This document shows positions 21,665 to 34,200 of a DNA stretch of 64,000 nucleotides, in pieces; the first letter of the stretch is position 1; every line of letters starts with the position of its first letter. Position numbers and translations under genes: made by a program. Source of the stretch: Plenodomus lindquistii (Eukaryota; Ascomycota; Dothideomycetes; Pleosporales; Leptosphaeriaceae); the NCBI GenBank assembly GCA_025504975.1, contig JANUWI010000003.1, forward strand, positions 496,001 to 560,000. Reading direction: 5' to 3'. The notes under the pieces are model-generated. The model was not told the origin of the DNA. It worked only from the letters and a program-made list of their open reading frames with translations, and did not search any database.

Positions 21665-23455
21665 ATGCTTACCACCAAATGTCTCTCCCGCGCCACACTG
21701 CGAGCTCCCCATGCCCCGCAGTCATGTAGAAACATTGCCAGCAGGGCGTCGCGGCCCCAAGCACGCACAGCCACACATCCATACGCTCAGCGCCGACAAC
21801 AACACTTTGTTCGCTCCGTCGCCACAGTCACTGCACTCTGGGCGACGGCCAGCGCCTGGCAGTGGTGCAACGACGGCGGCACAATCATACGCGAGGCGCA
21901 CGCCGAGGAGCCAGACAAGGACGAGGTCGAATTGAAGTTTGAAGAGCCCAGGCGGAAACCAACCTCGAGCGACGACAATCGCAACATCATCAGTTCACAG
22001 CACCTGCAAGTCATCAAGAGTTGGGAGAACCCCGGCGTCTACGCATGGGGCTCGAATGCTGGCAAGACGGTGGCCCCAGACTCGGACGAAAAGTACATCA
22101 AGACTCCACGACGGATACGCTGGTTCAATGGCAAGCTGCTGCGGGATATCAAGCTGGACCGCAATTTTGGTGCCGCCATCGACGAGAAGGGAGACTTGTT
22201 GCAGTGGGGAGTTGCGTTTTCGAAAGAGGTCAATGAGCCCACCAAGACGCTGAGAGGGCAAAATCTAAAGTCACTCGCCATATCGAGAGACCGCATCATT
22301 GCGCTCAGCTCCAGCGGTCAAGTCTATTCGATACCTGTGTCACAAGCAGAACAAAAAGAGGGTCCCAAGCCCGCGTCAACATCATGGATTCCCTTCTGGG
22401 GCAGCTCAAATGACGTTTCCTACCGAAATCGCACGCCTGAGAATCTGGCTTGGAGCGAAAAGGTAACCAGCATCTCATCTGGTCTAGAACACGCACTTAT
22501 GCTCACCTCCACCGGCCGTGTCTTCTCCTTCGCATCTGGCTCCCAAGACTTTCCTAGCAAAGGGCAACTCGGCATTCCAGGTCTCACATGGGGAACGCGG
22601 CCTGAAGGCCCCTTCGACATGCCCCACGAGGTCACTACTCTCAAAGGCTTCCCCGTCAGCAAAATCGCAACAGGCGACTACCACAGCCTCGTCTGCGACT
22701 CTGCCGGCCGCGCCTTCACATTCGGCGACAACACCTCTGGCCAACTCGGCTTCCCCTTCAACGCCGAAGCCCCCTACGTCGACGCGCCCTCTCTCCTCCC
22801 CTCCCAAAGACTCTACACCGGCGCCCAAGGCAAAGTCACCAACGTCTTCGCCGGCGGCAACACCTCCTTCCTCGCCACCGAGTCCACCAAGCCCGACACC
22901 GGCCGCATCACCGCAGACACCTGGTCCTTTGGCTTCGGCCTCACCGGCCAACTCGGCGTAGGCCGCTGGATCCACGCCCAATCCGAACCCATCAAGATCC
23001 CCGCCTTCTCCGGCCTCTTCGAATGGGACGAAGCAAACCACGCCGCCATACCTATCCGCCTCGCCACCATCTCAGTCGGCACCTCTCACGCCGCCGCCAT
23101 CCTCGACAACGTCGCCAGCGTCGCCGTATCCGGCGCCTCCCGCCGTCTCACAGAAAACGACACAAATTGGGGCCGCGACATCCTTTTCTGGGGCAACAAC
23201 GAATTCTACCAAATTGGCAGCGGTAAAAGGAGCAATCTCGCTACGCCAGCGTATATCCAGCCCCTTGATCAGGCTGCGGAGAATGAAAGAGCGGCGAGTG
23301 TTGGAGCGGGTTTTGGAAATAAGATTCGAGAGAAGGAAAGTCATAGGTTTCAGATTACGCCGAGGAACAGAGTCAAGGTTGGGGGGAGGACGGTGGATAT
23401 AGAGCAAAAGGTTGAGTGTGGGAGGGGGTGTACGGCTGTTTATTCTGCTGTTTGA
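21665..23455 (+). CDS. Mitochondrial RCC1-repeat protein, Fmp25-like
   Basis: An uninterrupted frame of 596 residues. The N-terminus is Arg/Ser/Ala-rich without acidic residues (CLSRATLRAPHAPQSCRNIA), a good mitochondrial targeting peptide, followed by a moderately hydrophobic segment (VRSVATVTALWATASAWQW, about residues 50-68) that may anchor it in the inner membrane. RCC1-type blades are visible: GVYAWGSNAGKTVAPDSDEK, VFSFASGSQDFPSKGQLGIP, AFTFGDNTSGQLGFPF, WSFGFGLTGQLGVGRWIHA and ILFWGNNEFYQIGSGKRSNL. Yeast Fmp25 acts in assembly of respiratory complex III. The start at 21665 has a C-rich leader and the next in-frame Met would remove the targeting peptide. Confidence 0.87.
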   Translation: MLTTKCLSRATLRAPHAPQSCRNIASRASRPQARTATHPYAQRRQQHFVRSVATVTALWATASAWQWCNDGGTIIREAHAEEPDKDEVELKFEEPRRKPTSSDDNRNIISSQHLQVIKSWENPGVYAWGSNAGKTVAPDSDEKYIKTPRRIRWFNGKLLRDIKLDRNFGAAIDEKGDLLQWGVAFSKEVNEPTKTLRGQNLKSLAISRDRIIALSSSGQVYSIPVSQAEQKEGPKPASTSWIPFWGSSNDVSYRNRTPENLAWSEKVTSISSGLEHALMLTSTGRVFSFASGSQDFPSKGQLGIPGLTWGTRPEGPFDMPHEVTTLKGFPVSKIATGDYHSLVCDSAGRAFTFGDNTSGQLGFPFNAEAPYVDAPSLLPSQRLYTGAQGKVTNVFAGGNTSFLATESTKPDTGRITADTWSFGFGLTGQLGVGRWIHAQSEPIKIPAFSGLFEWDEANHAAIPIRLATISVGTSHAAAILDNVASVAVSGASRRLTENDTNWGRDILFWGNNEFYQIGSGKRSNLATPAYIQPLDQAAENERAASVGAGFGNKIREKESHRFQITPRNRVKVGGRTVDIEQKVECGRGCTAVYSAV

Positions 23456-24203
23456 AGGAATGAAGGTTGAGTAAGGTGGGACATTTCGCTTCTTTGTACT
23501 ATTTATCTTGAGTTACTTAACCCCCCCCCCCTTGTCTCATTATGGCGTTTGAAGCGCAGAAAAACCCACAAGGATTGGATTTGTTCATGTAACATTAGCT
23601 GGCTTATGGAATGGAGGTGCTGGGATTCCTTTTTTTCATCTCCTCTTCCTTTTCTTCCTAACCAACGAATTCATGAATCATAACAGCAGCTCTCGATATT
23701 GTATCAGATTAGAGCTTACTCTCCTGATGAACATACGCCATTTACTCACTATATGCTGTTGACACGAACACGATGCTTGTGTCTATTGAACAGCGGATGA
23801 GAGTTAGGTCTTGCGGGGTTGTAGAAATGGGATAGAGCAGGGATGGAGTTGTATGTGTATGTATAGATGGTTTAGATATGTAGAGGGTTAAGAGTGTTTA
23901 ATGCTAGGGTCCTTGAGGTTGAGGGGTTATTTGGAAGTGACATGCCCATGTCGTTTCTTGTTTTCTTCAAGGGAGTGACTTTGGGTCAGAATGGATGTGT
24001 GGGGTGAGACGATACCAACGCAATGGTAAAGACGTGTAGTGTAGTTTTATTGTTTAAGAAACTTTGTTCAAGTCTATACCATTTCCATCCATCTGCTCGG
24101 CTTGCGTATCTTTAATCACCTCGCAACAGCCACAGCATTCTCGTGCGCCAGCTCATCTCCCTCCAAGCACATCCCCCTACCCCCGTCCACCACTCCACCC
24201 TAT
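23456..24203. other. Convergent intergenic region with a C11 run
   Basis: About 0.75 kb between two convergent genes, so it holds two 3' ends. A homopolymer of eleven C lies at 23521-23531. T-rich stretches fit polyadenylation areas. No gene recognised. Confidence 0.6.
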
Positions 24204-25062
24204 CTATTTCTTCCCCTCCTCCCCACCACCCTCCTCCCTCTCCTTCCTTCTCATCGCAACATCCCAATTATACACCCTCGCAAACGCAACCTCCAACGTC
24301 GTAATCTGTTCTCTCAAAAAGTCCAAATCCTCCTCACACGTCGCCAGACTCTCCCTCGCCGTCTTGAGTTTCCCCTCCAACAGCGCCTCCGCCTCTGGTA
24401 TCGGATACGAAAGCATAACGTTTGCGCCGAGCCACAGGTATACCTCTGAGGTGGGGGGAACGCTGGCTTTGGCGTACAGCGTGTCGTTGAGTTCAAAGGT
24501 CGTTTCGAGCGGTTCGGGGGAGGGCTGGGAGGAGCGGACGGACAGGAAGCGGACGGTTTCGAGGGTTTTGCGGATGTCGGGGATTTTGTCTTTGAGGCCT
24601 GCGGCGCGGCGTTGGGTGTTTTGTTGCATGAATTGGTATTTTCTGTGGGGGGAGAGAAGGAGCGAGGGTGTTAGATCTTGGGTGGGCTTTGGTGATGTGG
24701 GAAGGAGGGAGTGAGGTGGTGGACGTACGAGATCATTTCTTTGAAACTGTTCACTGTTGTGTCGACCTGTGAGCGGTCGCTGACATAGTCCTCGACTCTG
24801 GGCTGTGTTAGTGATTGAAGCGCAGGACAGAATTGGAAGATACTGACCTGTCCACGAATGGCGCATACGGTATGCCCCGGGCATTTGTGGGTGCGCTGCG
24901 GTGATTGTTAGCAACTGTAAACATACCTGACGTGCGTCTTCATGATCTTTTGCGATCCCGTCGTTGAGGGCGAAACGAATCGCAACGCGTAGAGATTACG
25001 CGTCAAAGTGCATCAGCCGTATACATTTGAGCTTACCTCTCTGGTTTTGCTACAGCTGCCAT
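24204..25062 (-). CDS. PAC10: Prefoldin subunit 3 (PAC10/VBP1)
   Basis: Four exons (25062-25037, 24895-24848, 24797-24729, 24642-24204) give 193 residues. The N-terminus reads MAAVAKPESAPTNARGIPYA and PFVDRVEDYVSDRSQ, the conserved 'NPRGIP.APF...VE.Y' entry of prefoldin 3. The first coiled coil follows (NSFKEMISKYQFMQQNTQRR), then a beta hairpin with TFELNDTLYAKASVPPTSEV and VYLWLGANVMLSYPIPEAEA, then the second coiled coil (LLEGKLKTARESLATCEEDL). Prefoldin is the hexameric jelly-fish chaperone that passes actin and tubulin to CCT. This is one of its two alpha-type subunits. All introns are short and keep frame. Confidence 0.93.
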
Positions 25063-28000
25063 TGTGAGTCGCGATCTACCTTTCGAAATGTGATATTTGT
25101 CCCCCGCATTCTGATATCCCGGGTCTAAATCTCGCAGAAGCTTATCGATAGCAGTGAGTGGAAGCTGGGCAAGCCCGGCTCGCCGTTCCGCTCTTGGCAC
25201 AGCCTCCCGCCCCGCTATCCCAAATCCACCCTTGCCCAGACGCCGTGGCGTTGTTGTTGTGGCGCATGTCCCAATCTGTAGCCAAGCCGCCGGTCTATAA
25301 AGTATAAATGCATGACTTCACGACACTGCGCCCTTGCAAACAATTGCATACATTTCGCATGGGATGCCCATGTTGAAAAGACCTGGTACACTTGTGCATC
25401 GCCATCGCGGCACGTTGTCTACCCGAAACCCTGGTAACTCTCGAAAATTTTGGAAACCCCTTGCTTCTGTTCCCATTCAGCCATAAAGTTTCGTTCTACC
25501 CGCCTCGTTGACCGAATTAACAGTTAAGATGCATCATCGATTTGATAATTCTCGTGTTCGTGAGACGACAGTTGCGGACATAAACGCTGTTTCATCGGAC
25601 AGCCTCGGAGAGTACAAGCTCCAGCCGCTATTCCCAGCAATGGCAGTGTACGGGTCAGTAATTAAGCTAGCGCAACGGCGGCTCCACGATTTCATCTAGG
25701 GAAGTTTCTCATCCCTTTGCACTATCGAAAGACGGCCCTCCTGCAAGCTTTTAAAATCGCTCTCGCGGGAGCGGATTACGCCTCCGAACCAAGCTTCGCA
25801 CCGAATGAGACGCGATCGCAGCCGCAGTCAGCACGACCCCGCTTCGTCAGCTGTACATGGTGTATCGTTACACATTAGCTCTTACTCAGCTTGAAAAGTA
25901 AAACTCCTCGGCCGTAAGCCACGCCATCAAACATGGTTACGATTGGCGGCTGCATCCGCGCTTACTCCAGGGTCCGCTAAAGACTTAGTTCTCACCTAAT
26001 GCTGCAGTATGCACACCTACGCCCAGGACGCCTCAGTCTATTCTCCGATGGCTATCACCAACCAAGACCTTTGCCAACGCATTGGACATGGACTGTACAC
26101 CTACATGACTTTCAGGCCGCATCAGCTGTAGGCTTTCCCCAGCCGCGCCTTGCGTGACATCAGCATCAGCCAGTGATCTGGACCGTTTGGCGGGGAAGCA
26201 TGTAAGGGTGTAGCGCCTCCGAAGAAACATGCACCGAGTCGATATTTAAATCGGCTAGTCTAGCCTGGCGCCCTCGAGATACGGGATGAGACGTAACTCG
26301 AGGGCCTAATGCTGTGCGTGATCCCAACGTGAGCAGATCGACATGTTGGCGTCTGCGAGATTGCCCAAAACGGAAAATCGGTCTACAAGGTAGAGCGACG
26401 ACACTTGAACAGTGTGGTGATCAGCGGCGCTGCAGATACACATGTTGGATTCAAGGCGTTGTTTGTGGCTTGCTGAGTCTGGGGTCGATGTAGATCGTAC
26501 GCTTATCTCACGCTATTTTGGACCCCTTGGAACTCAATGCGTCAGGCAGACTGCAGTAATCGCTATCAGCGACGGAAAGAGTGGTCCAAAGTGGAATATG
26601 GCAGAAAAGCCTCTCACGTCGGCAGTGTGACGTTGTGGCGCTCTCGATTGAAGCTGAGCTCTGCTGGAAGGAGCACACACACACATACGCCTAAACAGGT
26701 ATGGATGAATGAATAGCATGGGCGGTCTTTAGCGAGGACGCATGAGGCCTGAGGTGGTTACATTTTGTATCTTGAAGCAGGCCTCCCACGATCGACATCG
26801 CTAAATATCAATCTTTCAAGACTGCACACCCACGGAACCATGTATCCCAAGGTAGTGCTCCGAGGAATTGCGGTCTAGGATCTACATTCAAAAAGTCTTG
26901 TTGTGCAGATTAATATCAGCCAGAGACACGGCGTCGGTTTTGGTCCCTTGCGCGATTCGCGGATTGATAACCCGCAGAGAGTGGACGATCGTCCAGGGTC
27001 CCGGCCGTGTAAGGTGTCACTTCAGGTTGTTGGTACAAACCCAAAGACCAATTCCATGGACCTGTTGGACTAATCATGTAGAACCTCGAATAGCGAGTCC
27101 ATCGCTTTGCAGACTGAGGATTCTGACAAAGTCTACAAGGCTCTGTGGTTTAGCGTGTAGTATGGCCACACGCTACACACAGCACTCAAGTCATACATAC
27201 CATCTCAGGTATACCTTGAAACGTTGCCATCCAGTCTCACGCTCGAACAGGAGCACTCGTAGTACACGGCTAGTGAGTCGGAATCTGAGGTTTGTCTAAG
27301 TCCAACAAGCTAACACATATTCTCTCTCTCTCTCAATCACAAAACCAACCGTCGTTCCTCTCCTATCCCTCAGCCTTGCCTCCACTATGCCCATCAAGTG
27401 CAGCACCATTGCATCTAGTATCCACTACGAACCACGTGTCTCACACATCCAATTTACCATGGTGCTCGCACACAACATACCGGGTCAACGGGTACCGTTA
27501 CTAACGTGTTACAATGACGGGATGCAGGGCAGGTTAAGGGAGAGGGGTAGGGTAGGGGGGGTATGTACCCGTTTGCTGTATGGCGGGTACGATAGCAGCG
27601 GCGGAGTCTGGGGGGTAAGTTGGTTCCGGATACTGGGTCAACGGTATGCGCGAGCTTTGTTTCGCATTGGGTTTATCCGGAGTCCTGGGGCAAGATATTG
27701 TGAGGGAGGCGGTGGGCAATGCTGCATAACGTGGCGATGGGGCGATGACGTATGAGGTGCTAGGTAAGATGCGGGTTTGTGGCGAGGTTATGTTGATCTT
27801 GAGGGTCGCAGAGAGTGATGACAGGGCTGAGGCTACTTCGTGTCTCAGGTGTGAGGTTGTACAGTGCTTCGGGATATAGTGAGGCAGTGGAGAAGTAAAG
27901 AACGGTGAGAGTCTTATTGTAAAGCAGCGAACACTACATAGTCACCCTGAAGACAGATGTTGAAGTATACCCTTGTCATTGTGAATCTACCTAACTAGAG

Positions 28001-28297
28001 TGCAGCTAGCTACGTAGATCCAAAAGGAAAACGTTCAATCGTTATATCGCTAGAAAGCATAGACAAAGTGTGTATCGCAAAGAGACAAGAAGACCGTAAA
28101 TCGTGTCACCCATGTCACCCCAAACGCCGCTAAGACCGCTAACCACCAACACCTTACAAAGTGAAGACACATGTATGCCACCCTGCTGAGAAAGAAAACG
28201 GTCTAACTCCCACATTCTAGTGCTCAGCACTTGAACAAGAAAATGCATGCAATCTGTGTATGTACAATTTGTGGCGCAAACTTGGGTCCAGCCCAGT
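25063..28297. other. 3.2-kb intergenic region, no gene recognised
   Basis: The interval lies between the prefoldin start and the PKS stop. The longest frame is 143 codons (26868-27299, plus), with no motif. Simple repeats occur: a short AC run near 26681 and a CT run near 27318. The section 27520-27760 is G-rich on the plus strand. No transposase, reverse transcriptase or repeated arms were recognised by eye. Confidence 0.5.
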
Positions 28298-31200
28298 TTA
28301 TAGCTTGAGGCCCTTCTGAATGAGCTTGCCTAATGTGGCACCCTGTGACAATTCATTAGTGGTTTGAGAAGAGATGGAATGGTTGTTGTGATGACTTACA
28401 TGCTCGCCCTTCATCATTGTGAAGTGATTACCGCCCATGACGGCGTACTCAAAGTTCTCCTTTGGTAGGAGCTGAGCCCAGCCATTATCGGCAAAATCGG
28501 TGCGGTTGTTGAGCAACCACTTCATAGGTGCGGGGTCTTCTCCCTCACCAGGTGGTGGGCGGGGATCGCCAGGGTTGGGACACACACCGTCGGTACACCA
28601 GATGGCAAGAACAGGTGGGGCGATCTTTGGATCCATTGGTATTGGGTCGTAGTCCTTGAGGTTCTGAATGGCGGACGCGAAGTGAGGCAGGAGCCATGAC
28701 GGAGTACCGCCAGGCTTACCAGTGCCGAGAAGACCGATCTGGTCGAAAAAGATGTGGAGTCGAGCAGGAAGAGGGTCGAGCGCAACAGGACAAGGAGAGT
28801 CAATGAGAACAAGACTTTCAATCTTCTCGCCAGCGTTAACCATCTGCTGAGCGACTTCATAGGCCATGACACCTCCTGCAGACCAGCCACCTAGGATGTA
28901 AGGACCTTCGGGCTGGCGGCGCTTGATCTCCTTGATGTAGAGGGCAGAAACACCCTCAACACCGCAACTCCATTTCTCAGGGCACTTCATGAACGGGCAA
29001 TTGAGTCCGTAGACAGCCATGTCAGGAGAAATGTTAGGAATGGAGATGTAGGAGGTAGCGCTACCAGAGCCGTCAGGCACCAAGAAGAACTTCTTGGTGG
29101 CGATCTTTGGGTTACCCTGAAGAAGAACTGAAGTGGAGGGTGGCAAGTGGGAGACATCAATAGCCTTAGCCAGCTTCCTGTTTACCTCAGCGAGCTGAGG
29201 GGACTTGGACGGAACTTTGGGAGCGACTTGTGTCGTAACCTTGACCTGCTGCTTGGGCTGGGGACGCATACCAAGAGCAGTTTCGATGTCTTTGATGGTG
29301 ACATTATCGGTAAGAAAATCAGCGGGGAGGTCCCTGCCAGTCTGCTCTCGCATAGAGCCGAGGATAGTCAGACTCATCAGCGAGTCCATGCCGATGTCTG
29401 TAAGGTCGAGGTCGTCTGTAATCTCGGAAACATCGACACCCATCTCCTCAGCAACAAGCTTGCGGGCAATGGAAGCTTCACCGTCAACAACCTCGGTAGA
29501 GATCTTTACTTCAATATCGTTACCATTCTCGCTTGGAGCAGAGCTAGCAGGAGTGCTATTAGCGGCATGAGGAGTCGAAGCGTCAGATGGCTCGTCGGTA
29601 GTGTCAGACGCAGCATCATCGTCAATGACAGCGACGCCGCCATCGTATTGTGCAAAGTGCTTCTTCAACTCACCCACAGTTGTGCAGTCGGTGAAGAGCG
29701 AAGAAGGAATATCCATCTCGAGTTCCTCGCGGAACCTGGCGGAGATGGTGAGGGAAAGAAGGGAGTCAACACCAAGGTTCTCGAATGCGGCGTCTTCCAC
29801 GAGCTCAGACATGTCCACATCAATCTCCTCGGCGACGATCTTCATCACCTTTGCTGTGACACCGGTGTTTGCTACAATCTTGACGGCCTTGGGTGTCTTG
29901 GTAGCTTTGACGACAGCAGTCTTAGCAATAGATTTCGCCTTCATCGGTGCGGCCTTGACGGGGGCAGCTGCGAGTGCCTTGGATGGTGCTGGTTTCGCGA
30001 CTGCCTTGGCAGTATGACCAGCAGCTGCCTTGCCTGCAGGTGGCATCATGATGTTGAGCGCGCGGCGAGGAATGTTCTGGAATTTGAGCCCCATGACCAT
30101 ACCAATGATGCGATCACCGTCCATGATGTAAACATCACCAACACTGATATTACCGGGAGCAGGCTGCATGCGCACATAGGAGCGATACTTCTTCTCAGGA
30201 GACAGCTTCTCAGCGATCTTGATCGATCCCCATCCGTGGGAGATATAGACCGAGTTTTCTGAGTCGAGATGATCGGAAGCGTTTACAATAAAGCCTGAAA
30301 GGTGAGCAAGACTGTCGATCCAGTATGGCGAGCACAGGAACTCTCCGTCGGCAGCAGTGGTCTGGAATTGAACCGAGGCAGTGGCTTCAGTTGTCTTGCC
30401 ATCAAGGATGACCTCTTCCATACCGCGATAGTTGTCGGCGTAGGTAACGAGAGCCTTGAACAGCTTGTAAGCCATACCACGGAGGACCTTGTGAGCGGCC
30501 CCAGTCTCAAGTTTCTGCTTCAAAGCGTCGACTTGAGCCTGGACCATGTACTGGATTCGGCCCCACTCTTCCTTCCAGGCATTGACATCTTCGTACTTGA
30601 CGACACCGATAGCGTGCTCGACAAGCACCTTGGAGCCATTCGCTGTGACAGTGCGGAACGTGATGTTGACTTGGCCTAGTTCCAAATCCGCGGTACCCTC
30701 AACCTGGAGGTGCTGACCGGTAGCAGGGGGTGGATACTGGGGAATCAAAGTCTTGGTGACCTCCATGGAGCACACGTTAAGACCTGGAGTAGGCATGCCT
30801 GGGCGCAACTGCTGGTATAGATAGTCGGCCACAGTCATGGCCTGGTCGGCATACAGCGACGAAGGCGTGAGTGGGGTACCGTTGACTTGATGACCAGTGA
30901 TGGTGGCCTTCAACTTAGGGTCCGACAGGTCTGATTGCACCACTACAGTACCTGAGTTGGCATGTAGCTCCTCTCGCACGATTTTGTGGCAAGATGTAGT
31001 GGAGAGCTTGGAGGGCGCCTCTTCGACTGGGTCCTCGATAGCTGTGACCACTGGCGCAGCTTCGCGGACTTCACCCTTGGTAAGGGTCCAGTTGTTGTGA
31101 TAGTCGAGCCAGTATCGCTTGTTGTCAAAAGCGTAGGTTGGCAGTGTGTACATCTCGTGCGCATCGTTGAAGACTCGGTGGTACTCATTGAAGTCGAAAT

Positions 31201-34200
31201 ATACACCGGCAAGGTATAGTGTAGCGATGCTGTTGGAAAGGGTCTTCCAGGGATCTTCGTTGCGACGAAGGCTGCCGGCGGTGCAGGGGGCTCCGCCGAG
31301 GCTGGACTTCACCATGCCGCTGCAGACTGGATGAGCACCGACCTCAACCCACGCGGTCTTAGCATCGAACAACTTCTCCTCCTGGCCGGTGGCGAGAGCG
31401 CTCCAGAAGTCGACAGTCTCGCGCGCATGTCGGGCAAGATAGTCTGGGCCAATGATACCAGCCTCACGGATAATCTGGCCAGTAAGGGGCGACATGACTG
31501 GTACTTCGGGCTTATTGAAAATGACAGACGATGCGACAGCCTTGAATTGCTCTAGGATCGGCTCGACTTGAGCAGAATGGAAGGCAAACGGTACTGCAAG
31601 TTTGGTAGCCTTGAAGTTCTTCGCAGCAAGAGCCTCATTGGTCGAGTCAACCACCTCGGTCGTGCCGCACAAGACAGTCTCCTCTGGGCCGTTCATGCAA
31701 GCGATTTCAGTCATCTTGTCACCAAGAGCGGCTTTGATGGCTTCAACGCTTCCCTTCACAGCAAGCATGCCATGTGTGTTGGCTGTGCACTCTTGCTCAA
31801 GAAGCTGGGCACGACATCCGACTAAGAGGATCATGTCGCTCGCAGAGATAACGCCAGCAACATGGAGCGCAGCATACTCGCCAAGGCTGTGGCCAATGAC
31901 AGCAGCGGGCTTGACACCCCAGGAAGCCCACATGCGCGCTAGAGCAACCTGTATGGACGCCATACCGAGCTGGACGACGACGGGCGATAGAGTGGTCACA
32001 TCAGTACCCGTGAGTAGGGGCAGAATGGACGGGAGCGAATGGAGACGTGCAAGGTTGTCAAGCTGGTTGATATCATCCTTGAAGGTCTCAAGTTGCTCGT
32101 ATAGCTTCTGACCGAGGCCAGTGTACTGCGATCCTTGACCTGTAAAGGTGAATGCAGTCTTGGTTGGTACCATTGGAAGGGGATTGTAGCTGTCTTTCAA
32201 TTGGGCTTTGAGAGCGTCCTTGACCTTGGACATCTCCGACACGCATACTGCAACACGGTAGTTGTGCTGGATTCGGCGAGCGGTGGTAGTGTATGCCAAA
32301 CTGGGGAGTGTAGTCTCGGGGTTTTCGTCGATGAACCGCATAAGGTTGTCGATGTTCTTCTTGAGCGATGCGATAGAGCGAGCGCTGACAGTGATCATGT
32401 GCATGCTTCTTGGGTCGGTGTCCTTGGGCTCTTCACGGAGAGGACCATCCTCAAGAATGACAGCAGTGTTACCACCAGCTGCAGAGAAGTTGTTCAGAAA
32501 GAGCTTGCGCTTCTCTGCGCCCTTACGAGGCCATGGGACCATTGTAGTCTCAATGTGAACGTTGCGCTGAGCCAAGTCCTTGGGGAAGGTCTTGTTCATT
32601 ACGCCCTTGATACCCACATTGGCGGGAATAGCGTTCTTCTTCATCATCATAAGAATTTTGACAAGAGAGTTGATACCAGAGGCAGCTTCACCGTGTCCAA
32701 TATTTGCTTTGATGGCACCAAGATGAAGAGTCTGATCAGGGCGACGCTGGCGGTCGCGCGGGGCAAAGGCGTTGGTGACTGAAGTCATCTCAATGCCGTC
32801 ACCAGCCTGAGTGCCCGTTCCGTGCATCTCCACATAACTAATGTCGTGCGCATCAACACCGGCGTTAGAAAGCACTCTGTTGTAGAGGAACTCTTGCGCG
32901 CCAGCGTGGGGATGGGTGATTGAGACGGCCTCTGCGCTGTGATTGGTCGCAGCACCCAGGATGCAGCCGAGAATGTTGTCCTTGTCCGCGATAGCGTCCT
33001 CGTAACGCTTGAGGACAACTGAACCGCATCCGTCACCACGACAGTAGCCGTCCGCATCGTTGTCGTAAGTCTTGCATCCACCAGTCTTTGAGAGGAACTG
33101 GCCTTTGCTGAGTCCAGAGAAAATGTCAGGGTTGGTCAAAACATTAAGTCCGCCAGCACATGCGGTGTCACAGTCGCCAGCCCACAGGGATGTGCAGGCA
33201 AGCTGAATTGCAGCGAGAGAAGAGGAGCAGGCAGTATCGATGCTGTAGGAGGGACCCGAGAATTTGAAGTAGTAGTTGATGCGACCTGGGGCAAACGCTC
33301 GTACACCTCCAGTGATGAAGTATGTATCGATGTTCTCGGCCGCATTGATCTCACGCCAATCATCAGAGGTTTGACCGTAGAAAGTACCAATACGCTGCAG
33401 CTTGGTCGAGGGTGTCCGATTAGGGACATATCCAGACATCTCAAGAGCTTCGTAGGCAGTAGTGAGCGCAAGACGGCCCATGGGATCGGTTTGCGCAGCC
33501 TCGCGAGGCGACATGTTAAAGAACCGAGGATCGAACAGACCCGGCTCTTCGATGAAGCAGCCATATGGAGTGTGGCTCTTGTTCTTGCCCTTGCCAGACG
33601 CATCGCAATGAGCCTTGGCGTCGAAACGGTCGGCGGGCACCTCGCGATGCACGTCCAAGCCTTGCGCAAGCAATTCCCAAAGCTTTTCGGGGCTGGCAGC
33701 ACCAGGGAAGCGGCCAGACATTCCAACGATGGCAATCTTGTCGTTCTGGGTACGCCCGCGGCTTCTGTCGGTGGTGGCTACCCACGAGCTGTGGTCGCGC
33801 ACAGTCACCGACTTCTGGCCGCCATTTTTCAATGCTGCAGCCATGCTGTTCGCGATGGCAGTGACGCCGATGGCGGTGATGGTGCATTCGGGGCTGCCAG
33901 TGGCCGTCACCTGAGACACAATCTCGGAAAGGAGATTGTCCCATCGAACCTGCTCGAGGAATATCTCGCCCAAAGCAATCCTGACCAAGTCGAGTGTGTT
34001 GGTTGCGACTATGCATTTGCCAGTAGTGGCAGAGTGCACCAAAGCCAGAGGGCGAAACTGCTGCAGATGCCTGATGGCGTCTTTGTCTAGTATGCGTTCG
34101 ATGTCGGCCTGGCTATAGATTTGCGGCGCGTGGTACGGCGCAAAGACAGGAATTGGTAGTCGCGTGTTGGATTTAAACGCATCGACCTCTGCGAATAGCC

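Noticed and set aside
26868..27299. 143-codon plus-strand open frame in the 3-kb gap before the PKS
   Set aside because: Arg/Ser/Thr-rich without motif, looks like a random frame.
29147..30262. 371-codon plus-strand open frame antisense to the PKS
   Set aside because: It is the opposite strand of a clear PKS coding region (PT to ACP2); its composition follows from the PKS codons and it has no motif. Other long plus-strand frames between 30.3 and 34.5 kb are shadows too.
30282..30510. Short minus-strand frames overlapping the PKS in another phase
   Set aside because: Out-of-frame shadows of the PKS coding sequence.
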